Source: Bdellovibrio sp.
Lineage (GTDB): Bacteria; Bdellovibrionota; Bdellovibrionia; Bdellovibrionales; Bdellovibrionaceae
DNA: 6,512 bases
Reading direction: 5' to 3'
Assembly (NCBI GenBank): GCA_019104905.1
Contig: JAHRXB010000200.1
Coordinates: 1-6,512, forward strand
Shown: piece by piece, positions 1 through 6,300 of the stretch
How positions within the stretch are numbered: position 1 is the first letter of the stretch
Layout: each line of letters begins with the position of its first letter
Program-made: the position numbers and the translations under genes
Notes under the pieces: generated by a model
Told to the model about the DNA's origin: nothing
Databases searched by the model: none
What the model saw: only the letters and a program-made list of their open reading frames with translations

Positions 1-204
1 ACCCGAATCAAACTTCTTAAGTCAGGACGCGTGGACGTCATGCTTTCTGAGAAATTAGTTTTTCTTCACTATTTGCAAAAGTTTGCGTTGGGGTCTCCTG
101 AAGAATACCGCTTTGACTGTCTTTTCAGCCCCAATCGCTACTATTTGATCTTCCGAGATAAGGAACATCGAGATCAGTTCGATCGAGCTTTCAAAGTCAA
201 ATAG
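1..204 (+). CDS. C-terminal part of a possible family-3 periplasmic solute-binding-like protein (5' end outside window)
   Basis: Reading frame 1 is open from the first base to a TAG at 202-204, giving 67 residues of a gene that begins outside the window. The stretch begins TRIKLLKSGRVDVML. An 'LLxxGRVDV' motif followed by a short variable region and a final 'RYYLIFRDKEHRDQFDRAF' segment is the pattern seen at the end of bacterial extracellular solute-binding proteins family 3 (PBPb/SBP_bac_3), where 'GRvDa' lies in the second lobe and a 'v.fsk..p.l...fn.al' element ends the fold. That assignment is inferred from a short fragment; the N-terminus, signal peptide and ligand-binding residues cannot be seen. 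The gene converges on the NamZ-like gene with 23 bp between the two stop codons, and I see no clear hairpin terminator there. An ATG at 40 exists, but the frame is open upstream of it, so it is not taken as the start. Confidence 0.55.
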   Translation, partial: TRIKLLKSGRVDVMLSEKLVFLHYLQKFALGSPEEYRFDCLFSPNRYYLIFRDKEHRDQFDRAFKVK

Positions 205-227
205 CGAACGATCCCGAATAAAACTTT

Positions 228-1421
228 CTAATACAAGAGATATTTCTTTCGTTCTTTAGCCCAAGCTTTTTCGTCTTTAGCTAACGCCGCTTCCAAATCC
301 TTGGGAGTTGCTTTCGCGTCCTCAATCCAATTCTTCAAAGCAGGCCCTCCATTGATCACGTCAAAAGCCAGGCGGTCGCGAACATACTCGTAAGCAAAAT
401 CACGATAGATCGGATATTTCGGATGCATCTCACGAATTACTTTGAGCATCAAAGCCACAAGGCGGAAAGGTTTAAAGTTTGCGTGTTGGTAACTTTGCGC
501 ATCCGTGTGGAACTGAAAACCATGACACAGTTTTCCCACATGCTTATGAAACGTAGGCTCAAAGAAGCACTCTCGCAACGTCACACCCTTAAACCATTGA
601 GGCGCTTTCTTCTTCATGCGCAACAAAACTTCGGCAAAATCGATATCCGAGGCTCCAATCACCTCCAGCGCTCGGGTGGTCCCACGGCCTTCTGACAAGG
701 TCGTACCTTCAATCAACACAGTTCCTGAATAGGCGCGGGCCATGTTCAACGACGCTGCATTCGGTGACGGATTCACCCAGGGTCTTTTTAAGTCCCAACC
801 AAATCCAGGGCCTTTTTCCGGAGAATAGCCCTTCATCTTCACGACCTGAAGATCCAAATTCATCTTGTAGAAATCTTTAAAGTACAAAGCTAACTCTCCC
901 ACCGTCAGACCATGGCGCATGGGAATCGGAGCCGCCCCGACAAAAGACTCCCACCCAGGAAGCATTTTAAATCCCTCGATAGGACGACCTGCCGGGTTGG
1001 GGCGATCAAGGACGATCACGGTTTTGTTCAACTTCGCGCACTCTTCCATCACATACAATAATGTTGTGATAAAGGTGTAGATCCGACAGCCCAAATCTTG
1101 AAGATCAAAAAGAAGCACATCGAAGTGTTTCATCATCTCTGCAGTCGGGCGACGAACTTCACCATATAGACTGAAAATCGGGATCTGATGAACCGGATCA
1201 ACAAAGTCCGGGCTTTCGATCATATTGTCTTGTTTGTCGCCACGGACTCCGTGTTGAGGACCGAAAGCACAGGAAAGTTTGATCTTTTTAGAAAGCAAAT
1301 CCAGGCTGTGCTGAAGATTTTCGTCGACACTGGCGGGATGACAAACCAACCCCACACGTTTCCCCTTCAGGGACTTCAACATCTTTGCATTCGACAACAA
1401 AACCTCAACGCCCAACTTCAT
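228..1421 (-). CDS. DUF1343 / NamZ-like exo-beta-N-acetylmuramidase homologue, no signal peptide
   Basis: The protein has 397 residues and belongs to DUF1343, whose characterised members (NamZ, GH171) release MurNAc from the non-reducing end of peptidoglycan fragments in cell-wall recycling. The family motifs appear in order: GPQHGVRG (54-61), SLYGE (84-88), DLQDLGCRIYTF (106-117), LDRPNP (138-143), SFVG (159-162), MRHGLTVGELA (168-178), WVNPSPN (215-221) and EGTTLSEGRGTTRALE (238-253). Length fits a complete mature family member. The ATG at 1421 is well supported: an AAGGAAG Shine-Dalgarno lies 4 nt upstream, and an in-frame TAA about 12 nt upstream excludes a longer N-terminus. The protein therefore starts directly with MKLGVEVL and lacks a signal peptide, suggesting cytoplasmic action on imported muropeptides, unlike secreted relatives. 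The usual 'PEHG' motif reads PQHG here. The gene lies 105 bp downstream of hemB on the same strand and may be co-transcribed or use its own promoter. Family assignment is firm; exact substrate is inferred. Confidence 0.9.
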   Translation of the reverse strand: MKLGVEVLLSNAKMLKSLKGKRVGLVCHPASVDENLQHSLDLLSKKIKLSCAFGPQHGVRGDKQDNMIESPDFVDPVHQIPIFSLYGEVRRPTAEMMKHFDVLLFDLQDLGCRIYTFITTLLYVMEECAKLNKTVIVLDRPNPAGRPIEGFKMLPGWESFVGAAPIPMRHGLTVGELALYFKDFYKMNLDLQVVKMKGYSPEKGPGFGWDLKRPWVNPSPNAASLNMARAYSGTVLIEGTTLSEGRGTTRALEVIGASDIDFAEVLLRMKKKAPQWFKGVTLRECFFEPTFHKHVGKLCHGFQFHTDAQSYQHANFKPFRLVALMLKVIREMHPKYPIYRDFAYEYVRDRLAFDVINGGPALKNWIEDAKATPKDLEAALAKDEKAWAKERKKYLLY

Positions 1422-1526
1422 ACAACTTCCTTGTTAAGAGAAAATTGTAAACCAAAGCTTTTGAGGACGACCAGCGCTTTTTTTTAATCGGCCTCAACAG
1501 CAAGAGGTGGACGATAGTCGAGGGCC
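1422..1526. other. Intergenic gap between hemB and the NamZ-like gene
   Basis: This 105-bp gap separates two genes on the - strand. I could not find a convincing intrinsic terminator for hemB in it: the only homopolymer is an A-run in the - strand sense, which is the wrong polarity. Read-through from hemB into the NamZ-like gene is thus possible alongside the promoter suggested here. No small ORF with a ribosome-binding site was recognised. Confidence 0.6.
1444..1485 (-). promoter_or_regulatory. Possible promoter of the NamZ-like gene (-10 TACAAT plus A-tract)
   Basis: On the - strand, TACAAT (plus-strand 1444-1449) matches the sigma-70 -10 consensus at five of six positions. It would start transcription about 15 nt upstream of the ATG, leaving the AAGGAAG ribosome-binding site (1426-1432) within the leader. 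The -35 region (about 1467-1472) is poor. An A8 run (plus-strand T8, 1478-1485) lies just upstream of it, where an UP element would sit relative to the predicted start. Plausible but unproven; it would let this gene be expressed independently of hemB. Confidence 0.35.
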
Positions 1527-2513
1527 CTAGCTTCGATGAGTCGCGAGCCATTCCGCCATCGGCAAAGCGAAATAGGTGAAGATCACATCCGCCCCGGCGC
1601 GACGGATGGAGTAAAGAGTTTCCACCATCGCTCGGGTTTCATCAATGATACCTGCCTTGGCTCCGGCCTTGATCAGACCGTACTCGCCACTGACATTGTA
1701 GGCCGCCACCGGCAAATGAGTGTGGGCTTTCACATCGGCGATGATATCCAGATAGCTCAAAGCCGGCTTGACCATAACCATGTCAGCGCCTTCCATCTCA
1801 TCCAACTCCACCTCACGCAAAGCTTCACGGGCATTGCGGAAGTCCATCTGATAAGTTTTTTTATCGCCAAACTTGGGTGCCGAATCCAGCGCCTCGCGGA
1901 AAGGACCATAAAAGCTAGAGGCATACTTGGCCGAATAAGAAAGAATTCCCGTATCAATGAAACCCTCTTGATCCAATGCCTCACGAATCGCACCCACGCG
2001 CCCATCCATCATATCTGAAGGAGAAACAATATCCGCCCCCGCCTGCGCGTGAACAATCGCCATCTTCGCCAGAACTTCGACTGTTTCATCATTCAAAATC
2101 TTCCCATCTTTAACAATGCCATCGTGACCATCCGACGAGTATGGATCTAAAGCGACATCTGAAATCAAAGTCACTTCCGGAAACTTGTCGCGAATCATTT
2201 TCAAAGTCGTCGGTAAAAGGCCATTCGGATTGAGAGACTCTTTCCCATAAGGATCTTTATGCACTTCCGAAAGAGCGGGAAAAAGATCAAAGGTCTTCAC
2301 TCCTAAAGCGACGGCTTTCCCCACTTCCTGTAAAAGAACATCGGGACTCATGCGATAGATCCCCGGCATGGACTGAATCACCTGTTGTTGACCTTTTCCT
2401 TCGCAAAGAAACAAGGGTAGAACAAGTTGAGACACTCTCAAATCTGTCTCTGCCACCATTTGTCGCAAAGCTTCTGTCTTACGATTCCGTCTGGGTCTTT
2501 GTGTGAGCTTCAT
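1527..2513 (-). CDS. hemB: Delta-aminolevulinic acid dehydratase (porphobilinogen synthase), Cys-free metal site
   Basis: HemB condenses two 5-aminolevulinate molecules to porphobilinogen in the cytoplasm. The 328-residue product is normal length for the family. It shows the metal-site region DVALDPYSSDGHDG (119-132), the Schiff-base lysine in YSAKYASSFYGPFREA (K196) and the second active-site lysine in MVMVKPALSYLD (K249), followed by the conserved PVAAYNVSGEY (268-278). The three cysteines that bind catalytic zinc in the E. coli-type enzyme align with A121, D123 and D131, so this is the Asp-type, non-zinc class, probably using magnesium and/or potassium. The family histidine in 'SHG' is Asp here (D128). 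LDEMEGAD (237-244) lies near the allosteric magnesium site of related enzymes. The start is well supported by GGAGGA placed 4 nt upstream. The gene is divergent from the hemA-hemCD-hemL operon and shares its intergenic region, consistent with coordinated control. Function is certain from sequence; metal use is inferred. Confidence 0.97.
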   Translation of the reverse strand: MKLTQRPRRNRKTEALRQMVAETDLRVSQLVLPLFLCEGKGQQQVIQSMPGIYRMSPDVLLQEVGKAVALGVKTFDLFPALSEVHKDPYGKESLNPNGLLPTTLKMIRDKFPEVTLISDVALDPYSSDGHDGIVKDGKILNDETVEVLAKMAIVHAQAGADIVSPSDMMDGRVGAIREALDQEGFIDTGILSYSAKYASSFYGPFREALDSAPKFGDKKTYQMDFRNAREALREVELDEMEGADMVMVKPALSYLDIIADVKAHTHLPVAAYNVSGEYGLIKAGAKAGIIDETRAMVETLYSIRRAGADVIFTYFALPMAEWLATHRS

Positions 2514-2538
2514 GATTCCTCCACCGGGTCCTTATAAA
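2514..2538 (-). promoter_or_regulatory. hemB ribosome-binding site and weak candidate -10
   Basis: On the - strand GGAGGA (plus-strand 2517-2522) lies 4 nt from the hemB ATG and is the strongest Shine-Dalgarno in the window. A -10-like TATAAG (plus-strand 2531-2536) lies just upstream, but no good -35 is seen at the right distance and the resulting leader would be only about 11 nt. The ribosome-binding site is clear; the promoter element is speculative. Confidence 0.5.
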
Positions 2539-2579
2539 ATTTGAACCTAAGTCCTTGTGCGCCGTGCTCCAAACAGGCT

Positions 2580-2600
2580 GATGACAATTCGATGACACTT
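2580..2600 (+). repeat. Direct repeat GATGACA(A/C)TT, 11-bp period
   Basis: GATGACAATT (2580-2589) and GATGACACTT (2591-2600) differ at one of ten positions and are spaced 11 bp start to start, about one helical turn. They lie in the hemB-hemA divergent region, directly before and partly overlapping the palindrome at 2596-2616. Each contains ATGACA, a five-of-six match to the -35 consensus, so the repeat may be promoter elements, tandem sites for a regulator, or both. The pattern is seen directly; the role is inferred. Confidence 0.45.
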
Positions 2601-2621
2601 AACTGAAAGTTTAGTGATAAA
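2592..2621 (+). promoter_or_regulatory. Candidate promoter of the hemA-hemCD-hemL operon
   Basis: ATGACA (2592-2597) resembles a -35 (five of six), and GATAAA (2616-2621) an imperfect -10 (four of six), with an 18-nt spacer. Transcription would begin near 2628, only about 5 nt before the hemA ATG at 2633. This fits the absence of a Shine-Dalgarno upstream of hemA and points to a leaderless or near-leaderless mRNA. The -10 match is weak, so confidence is limited. Confidence 0.35.
2596..2616. promoter_or_regulatory. 21-bp near-perfect palindrome in the divergent heme promoter region (candidate operator)
   Basis: The left arm CACTTAACT (2596-2604) and right arm AGTTTAGTG (2608-2616) flank a 3-nt centre GAA. 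The reverse complement of the right arm is CACTAAACT, identical to the left arm at eight of nine positions. The inner half AACT-GAA-AGTT is perfect. The element fills the spacer between the proposed -35 and -10 of the hemA operon and lies within the region shared with hemB, where a dimeric repressor could act on both. It does not resemble the Fur, FNR or CRP consensus. The symmetry is seen directly; operator function is inferred. Confidence 0.5.
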
Positions 2622-2632
2622 CCTGTCTGCAC

Positions 2633-3532
2633 ATGGAAGATATACTTCTCGTTCACAGAAAATCCAATAGAAACTTCTCGGAGTTTCTTCAAGATGCAGC
2701 GATCTGGAAAACATGCCTACGCAAGATCTTGTTTTGTACTGAGACAGAGTTGAATGACTACAGCGACCTGATTGAAGTCGATGATCAAGTTCTTCGCGGT
2801 GAAAAAGCTCTCAGTCTTCTTCTGGAAATTCTTTGTGGTTTGCACTCGCCCATCGTCGGAGAAACTGAAGTTTTTGGCCAGTTTAGAAATTTCGTGGACT
2901 CGCGAAAGCAACTTCAAGATCCTCTTTTTGCGGATCACCAAAAGTGGCTCAATTTTGTTATGGCCGAGGTGAAAAAAACTCGGGCTGAGCACTTGGTGGG
3001 CATGGGTTCACAAAGTTACGGAAGCCTGTTGCGTCGTTATACAAAAGAATTTGAAAGCGTCACCATCTGTGGTTCGGGCCATCTGGCTCAAGAAATTCTG
3101 CCGTGGCTGGCCCACAAAAAATCCATGCAGGTTCTGTGTCGTGACGTCGCCAAACTGCAAGACTTCGCGGCGAAGTACAACAATCTATCCTTGACAACAT
3201 ACAATGACTCTTACATTCATGGCGAAGCGATGGTGATCGCAGCGCCCCTGACCGATACACGAATCCTGGAATTGATGAATAGACAAGAAACTCGTCCTCA
3301 GGCGGTTTTTGATCTGCGTGGAGAGGAAAACAACTTAGCCTCTTTGCTGGCAACACAATTCCCCCATGTATCGTTCATGGGTCTTCATCAATTCTTTGCG
3401 GAAATTGAAGAAACCAAAAAGGAAACCCAAACCAAACTTGAGGCCCTCAAGGCGCATCTTTTGGAAAGGGCTTTGACCTTTACGCAAAGAACAGAGCTTC
3501 GTCCTCTTGGTTGGGACGACATATGCGCTTAA
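2633..3532 (+). CDS. hemA: Short, divergent glutamyl-tRNA reductase lacking the C-terminal dimerisation domain
   Basis: GluTR reduces Glu-tRNA(Glu) to glutamate-1-semialdehyde with NADPH, the first step of C5-pathway heme synthesis. This 299-residue protein keeps the order of the family: an N-terminal catalytic region with LLVHRKSNR (5-13, where SHKT/S lies in others), a cysteine in ILFCTETEL (C35; alternatively C28 in KTCLR), GLHSPIVGETEVFGQ (69-83) matching the canonical GLDSxVLGExQILGQ, KKTRAEHLVGMGSQSYGS (114-131), then a nucleotide-binding fold starting VTICGSGHLAQEIL (143-156). The sequence ends after the start of the long linker helix (about 250-299), so the dimerisation domain of typical ~420-residue enzymes is absent. 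Several canonical catalytic residues differ. The start is fixed by an in-frame TAA at 2618-2620 with no alternative ATG, GTG or TTG; no ribosome-binding site is visible. The stop overlaps the next gene by 10 bp. The intact hemL in the operon supports this role. Confidence 0.85.
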   Translation: MEDILLVHRKSNRNFSEFLQDAAIWKTCLRKILFCTETELNDYSDLIEVDDQVLRGEKALSLLLEILCGLHSPIVGETEVFGQFRNFVDSRKQLQDPLFADHQKWLNFVMAEVKKTRAEHLVGMGSQSYGSLLRRYTKEFESVTICGSGHLAQEILPWLAHKKSMQVLCRDVAKLQDFAAKYNNLSLTTYNDSYIHGEAMVIAAPLTDTRILELMNRQETRPQAVFDLRGEENNLASLLATQFPHVSFMGLHQFFAEIEETKKETQTKLEALKAHLLERALTFTQRTELRPLGWDDICA

Positions 3533-5031
3533 AAATATCAGCACGAAAAAGTGACCTTGCTCGTCTTCAGGCCTATATGGTCGGAGACGCTCTGAAAGAA
3601 AAAAATCCACACCTTGAAATCGAATACCGCTTCAAAGAATCTTTAGGGGATAAAAATCTCACGGATCCTCTTTGGCAAATCCCAGAAAAAGGCGTCTTTA
3701 CGGAAGACTTTTATGGTGAACTGATTCGCGGTGAAACGGATATGGTGGTGCATTCTTGGAAGGACCTTCCCACCGAACATAAAAGCGACACCGTGATTGC
3801 CGCCACTTTGCCGCGGGCCGATCAACGAGATCTTCTTCTGTTAAAAAAAACTCATTTTGAAAAGATTCAGCAGACAAAAGCTCTTCGGGTTTTCAGTTCC
3901 TCGCCTCGTCGAGAATACAACCTCACCGATTTTTTTAAAACTCATCTGCCGTTTTCTCTGGAGTCCGTTCGTTTTGAAAGTGTGCGCGGTAACATCCCGA
4001 CTCGCCTTCGCAAGTTGCTTGAGAATCCCGAGGTCGACGGTTTGATCGTCGCCAAGGCGGCACTGGATCGTTTGTTAGTGGCTCGGCAAGACGAGTTCCA
4101 AGAGGTCCGCCACCAACTTCGCTCTTATTTAAGCCATTTGGACTGGGCTGTTTTACCTCTCAGTATCAATCCCAACGCCGCCGCGCAAGGAGCATTGGCC
4201 GTTGAAATTATGGCCAAACGCCCCGACCTTGAAGCATTGTTAAAAGACATTCACGACGAAAGCACCTTCCAGTGCGCTCAAAAAGAACGCACCTGGCTGG
4301 CCAGTTTTGGTGGAGGTTGCCATCAAAAAATCGGCGTGGCGGTTCTTTCGCGTCCTTATGGAGAGATCACCTTTCTCAAGGGCTTGACGGATCAAGGGCA
4401 GGTTCTCAATACTCGAACTTTGACTCCGAACCATTCAGTTCCTCGCTTTCCGGTGGAACAACTTTGGTCCTCGGAAGTTCGTGCCGAGCGCCTCCCACTT
4501 TCTCCGACGCCCTTGGCCCCTCATTTCAACGCTCTGTACGTCGCCCGCGCTGAGGCTTGGCCTGAGGGTTTAAAGTCTCCGGGTTTTGTTTGGACGGCGG
4601 GACTAAAAACATGGAAAAACTTGGCGCAAAAAGGTATATGGGTGCATGGCTGTGCGGAGAGTTTGGGTGAACAAGAAGACGCCCGTCTCGACGTTTTGGC
4701 GGGAAGGTCTTTGCAATGGGCAAAACTTTCTCATGAAGAGGGCTTTGAGACCTCCTCTGAAAACCTGCCTCTCGTGGCGACCTACCGACTGCAGCCCCTC
4801 GGGACTTTGGCTTCTGTGACTAACAAGGAGTGCTTCTTCTGGAATAGTGGAAGTCAGTTCTTGCACGCAATCCAAGAAGCCCCTGAGATTTTAAAAAAAC
4901 ATCATGCCTGTGGCCCCGGAAACACTTATAAGGTTCTTCGCGCCTACATGGAAAAACACAACGCGTTTGATCCGGCTCGTTTAAATATATTTTTGGATCA
5001 AGAAGACTGGAGACAACAATGCACCAAGTAA
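3523..5031 (+). CDS. hemC: Fused porphobilinogen deaminase (HemC) - uroporphyrinogen-III synthase-like (HemD) protein
   Basis: The 502-residue product starts as hydroxymethylbilane synthase, which joins four porphobilinogens using a covalent dipyrromethane cofactor. Motifs from the ATG at 3523: ISARKSDLA (5-13), ESLGD (39-43), EKGVF (55-59), [10 protein letters not shown] with catalytic D81, FSSSPRRE (124-131), SVRGN and TRLRKL (153-165), QGALAVE (222-228) and GGGCHQKIG with the cofactor-binding C266. HemC ends near residue 300. After a Pro-rich linker, about 339-502 resembles a reduced Hem[12 protein letters not shown] (354-364), [10 protein letters not shown] (417-426), [10 protein letters not shown] (437-446) and [13 protein letters not shown] (462-474), echoing the 'FTSgsaV' and 'aIGpkTa' elements. 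HemD is poorly conserved, so that half is inferred. A TTG at 3511 would add four residues, but the ATG aligns with the family start. It overlaps hemA by 10 bp and hemL by 13 bp, suggesting translational coupling. HemC-HemD fusion with both activities is known in Leptospira. Confidence 0.9.
   Translation: MRLKISARKSDLARLQAYMVGDALKEKNPHLEIEYRFKESLGDKNLTDPLWQIPEKGVFTEDFYGELIRGETDMVVHSWKDLPTEHKSDTVIAATLPRADQRDLLLLKKTHFEKIQQTKALRVFSSSPRREYNLTDFFKTHLPFSLESVRFESVRGNIPTRLRKLLENPEVDGLIVAKAALDRLLVARQDEFQEVRHQLRSYLSHLDWAVLPLSINPNAAAQGALAVEIMAKRPDLEALLKDIHDESTFQCAQKERTWLASFGGGCHQKIGVAVLSRPYGEITFLKGLTDQGQVLNTRTLTPNHSVPRFPVEQLWSSEVRAERLPLSPTPLAPHFNALYVARAEAWPEGLKSPGFVWTAGLKTWKNLAQKGIWVHGCAESLGEQEDARLDVLAGRSLQWAKLSHEEGFETSSENLPLVATYRLQPLGTLASVTNKECFFWNSGSQFLHAIQEAPEILKKHHACGPGNTYKVLRAYMEKHNAFDPARLNIFLDQEDWRQQCTK
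5009..5018 (+). promoter_or_regulatory. hemL ribosome-binding site inside the end of hemCD
   Basis: GGAG at 5009-5012 lies 6 nt before the ATG at 5019 and within the last codons of the upstream gene. It supports the chosen hemL start and the 13-bp overlap, and allows hemL to be initiated directly as well as by coupling. Confidence 0.6.
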
Positions 5032-6299
5032 CTTCGGAAGAACTTTTTCAACGCGCTCTCAAAGTAGCTCCGGGCGGTGTTCACTCGCCGGTTCGTTCTT
5101 TCAAAGGACTTGATCGCGCGCCCGTCTTTTTTAAACAAGCCGAAGGCGCCTTCCTCACCTCTGTCGAAGATAAAAAATATATCGACTTTTGCCAAAGTTT
5201 TGGCCCCTTGATCCTGGGACATCTTGATCCTGAAGTGAAAGAAGAAGTTCATCGTATGGTGGACACCGCATGGACCTTTGGTGCCACAGAGATCTATTCG
5301 CTTGAGTTGGCCGAGTGGATCACCTCAACTTTGCCTTTCATGGAAAAATTGCGTTTTGTCTCTTCGGGGACAGAGGCCGTCATGAGTGCCTTGCGAGTCG
5401 CTCGCGCTGCCACAGGACGCACAAAAATTTTGAAATTTGAAGGCTGTTATCACGGCCATGTGGACAATCTTTTAGTCAAAGCCGGCAGTGGTCTGGCCGG
5501 AACGGCCGCCTCCTCCAGTGCAGGAATTCCTGCAGAGGTTGCAGCGCACACCGTGGTGACACCTCTGGATGATGAAGCTCAACTTGAAACCGTCTTTCAA
5601 ACCCACGGCAAAGACATCGCCGCCGTGATCATTGAACCCTTGCCTGCAAACTATGGCCTTTTGGTCCAACGACCTGAGTTTCTCAAGAAAGTCGCCGAAC
5701 TTTGCGAGAAGAATGGCAGCCTTTTGATTTTTGACGAAGTCATCTCGGGCTTCCGTGTGGGTTTGGGTGGCATGGTTGAAAAAACCGGCATTCGCCCGGA
5801 TCTTGTAACCTATGGAAAAATCATCGGCGGTGGTTTCCCTGTAGGGTGTTACGGCGGTAAAGCTGAACTGATGAACATGGTTGCTCCCAGTGGGGATGTT
5901 TATCAAGCCGGCACCTTGAGCGCCAATCCGATTGGTATGCGCGCGGGTCTCACCACACTCAAAAAAATGCAACGTCTTGACGGCTGGAATGTTCTTGAAA
6001 AGCGCACTCAGAAATTTGCAGATACTTTGCGTGCAGGCTTTGCCAAAAAGGGCGTTCCTTTGCAAGTCAGCCAAGTGGCGTCTTTGTTCTGGATTCATGG
6101 CCCTACAAAAAATCCCATCCGCGCGATCTCGCAAATTCCTGGTGATCAAGGAGCGACCTTTAAAGGCCTCTTCTTAAAAGCTTTGGATCAGGGCGTATAT
6201 TTAGCCCCGAACGCGTACGAAGTCGGCTTTGTTTCTATGGCTCACTCTGACGAACTGTTAGAGCAAGCGGCTCACACTATCATTTCAGCGGCGGACTAA
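5019..6299 (+). CDS. hemL: Glutamate-1-semialdehyde 2,1-aminomutase
   Basis: HemL is the PLP enzyme that moves the amino group of glutamate-1-semialdehyde to give 5-aminolevulinate, completing the C5 route begun by HemA. At 426 residues it is full length. Clear motifs are [14 protein letters not shown] (17-30), the PLP-phosphate region [16 protein letters not shown] (115-130), [16 protein letters not shown] (143-158), [11 protein letters not shown] (238-248) with the aspartate that contacts the pyridine nitrogen, the Schiff-base lysine K267 in [21 protein letters not shown] (297-304) and the C-terminal [19 protein letters not shown] (392-410). The mobile gating loop [17 protein letters not shown] (155-171) is of normal size. 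All expected active-site motifs are present, in contrast to the divergent HemA. It starts 13 bp inside hemCD and is followed after one base by the next ATG, so it is an internal member of the operon. Confidence 0.98.
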   Translation: MHQVTSEELFQRALKVAPGGVHSPVRSFKGLDRAPVFFKQAEGAFLTSVEDKKYIDFCQSFGPLILGHLDPEVKEEVHRMVDTAWTFGATEIYSLELAEWITSTLPFMEKLRFVSSGTEAVMSALRVARAATGRTKILKFEGCYHGHVDNLLVKAGSGLAGTAASSSAGIPAEVAAHTVVTPLDDEAQLETVFQTHGKDIAAVIIEPLPANYGLLVQRPEFLKKVAELCEKNGSLLIFDEVISGFRVGLGGMVEKTGIRPDLVTYGKIIGGGFPVGCYGGKAELMNMVAPSGDVYQAGTLSANPIGMRAGLTTLKKMQRLDGWNVLEKRTQKFADTLRAGFAKKGVPLQVSQVASLFWIHGPTKNPIRAISQIPGDQGATFKGLFLKALDQGVYLAPNAYEVGFVSMAHSDELLEQAAHTIISAAD

Positions 6300-6300
6300 G

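Noticed and set aside
205..227. Possible bidirectional terminator between the convergent genes at the left end
   Set aside because: The 23-bp gap has no stem of useful length; nearby GATC/TCGATCGA repeats lie in coding sequence and form only 4-5 bp pairings without a T-run.
1454..1486. Hairpin-like AAAGC...GCTTT followed by eight T on the + strand, resembling an intrinsic terminator
   Set aside because: The stem is only 5 bp with a loop of about 17 nt, and no + strand gene ends upstream of it; both flanking genes are on the - strand, where the run is A, not T. The A-tract fits a promoter-upstream element better.
1536..2018. 160-codon + strand open frame opposite hemB
   Set aside because: Entirely antisense to hemB, whose motifs are unambiguous in this region; its composition is what the hemB complement gives and no ribosome-binding site or family motif was seen.
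2510..2692. 60-codon - strand frame spanning the hemB-hemA intergenic region
   Set aside because: It covers the divergent promoter region and the hemA start, has no ribosome-binding site and no recognisable protein features.
3511..3522. TTG at 3511 as the start of the HemC-HemD fusion
   Set aside because: It adds only four residues (MGRH) with no homology; the ATG at 3523 aligns with the usual HemC N-terminus and gives the common short overlap with the upstream stop.
3843..3850. Run of eight A in hemCD as a possible programmed slippage site
   Set aside because: The frame is intact across it, the codons read normal Leu-Lys-Lys-Thr, and no alternative-frame product or stimulatory structure is evident.
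5472..6149. Long open frame (225 codons) on the - strand opposite hemL
   Set aside because: It lies wholly inside the certain hemL gene, has no recognisable motif, and is explained as an antisense shadow of a strongly biased coding sequence.
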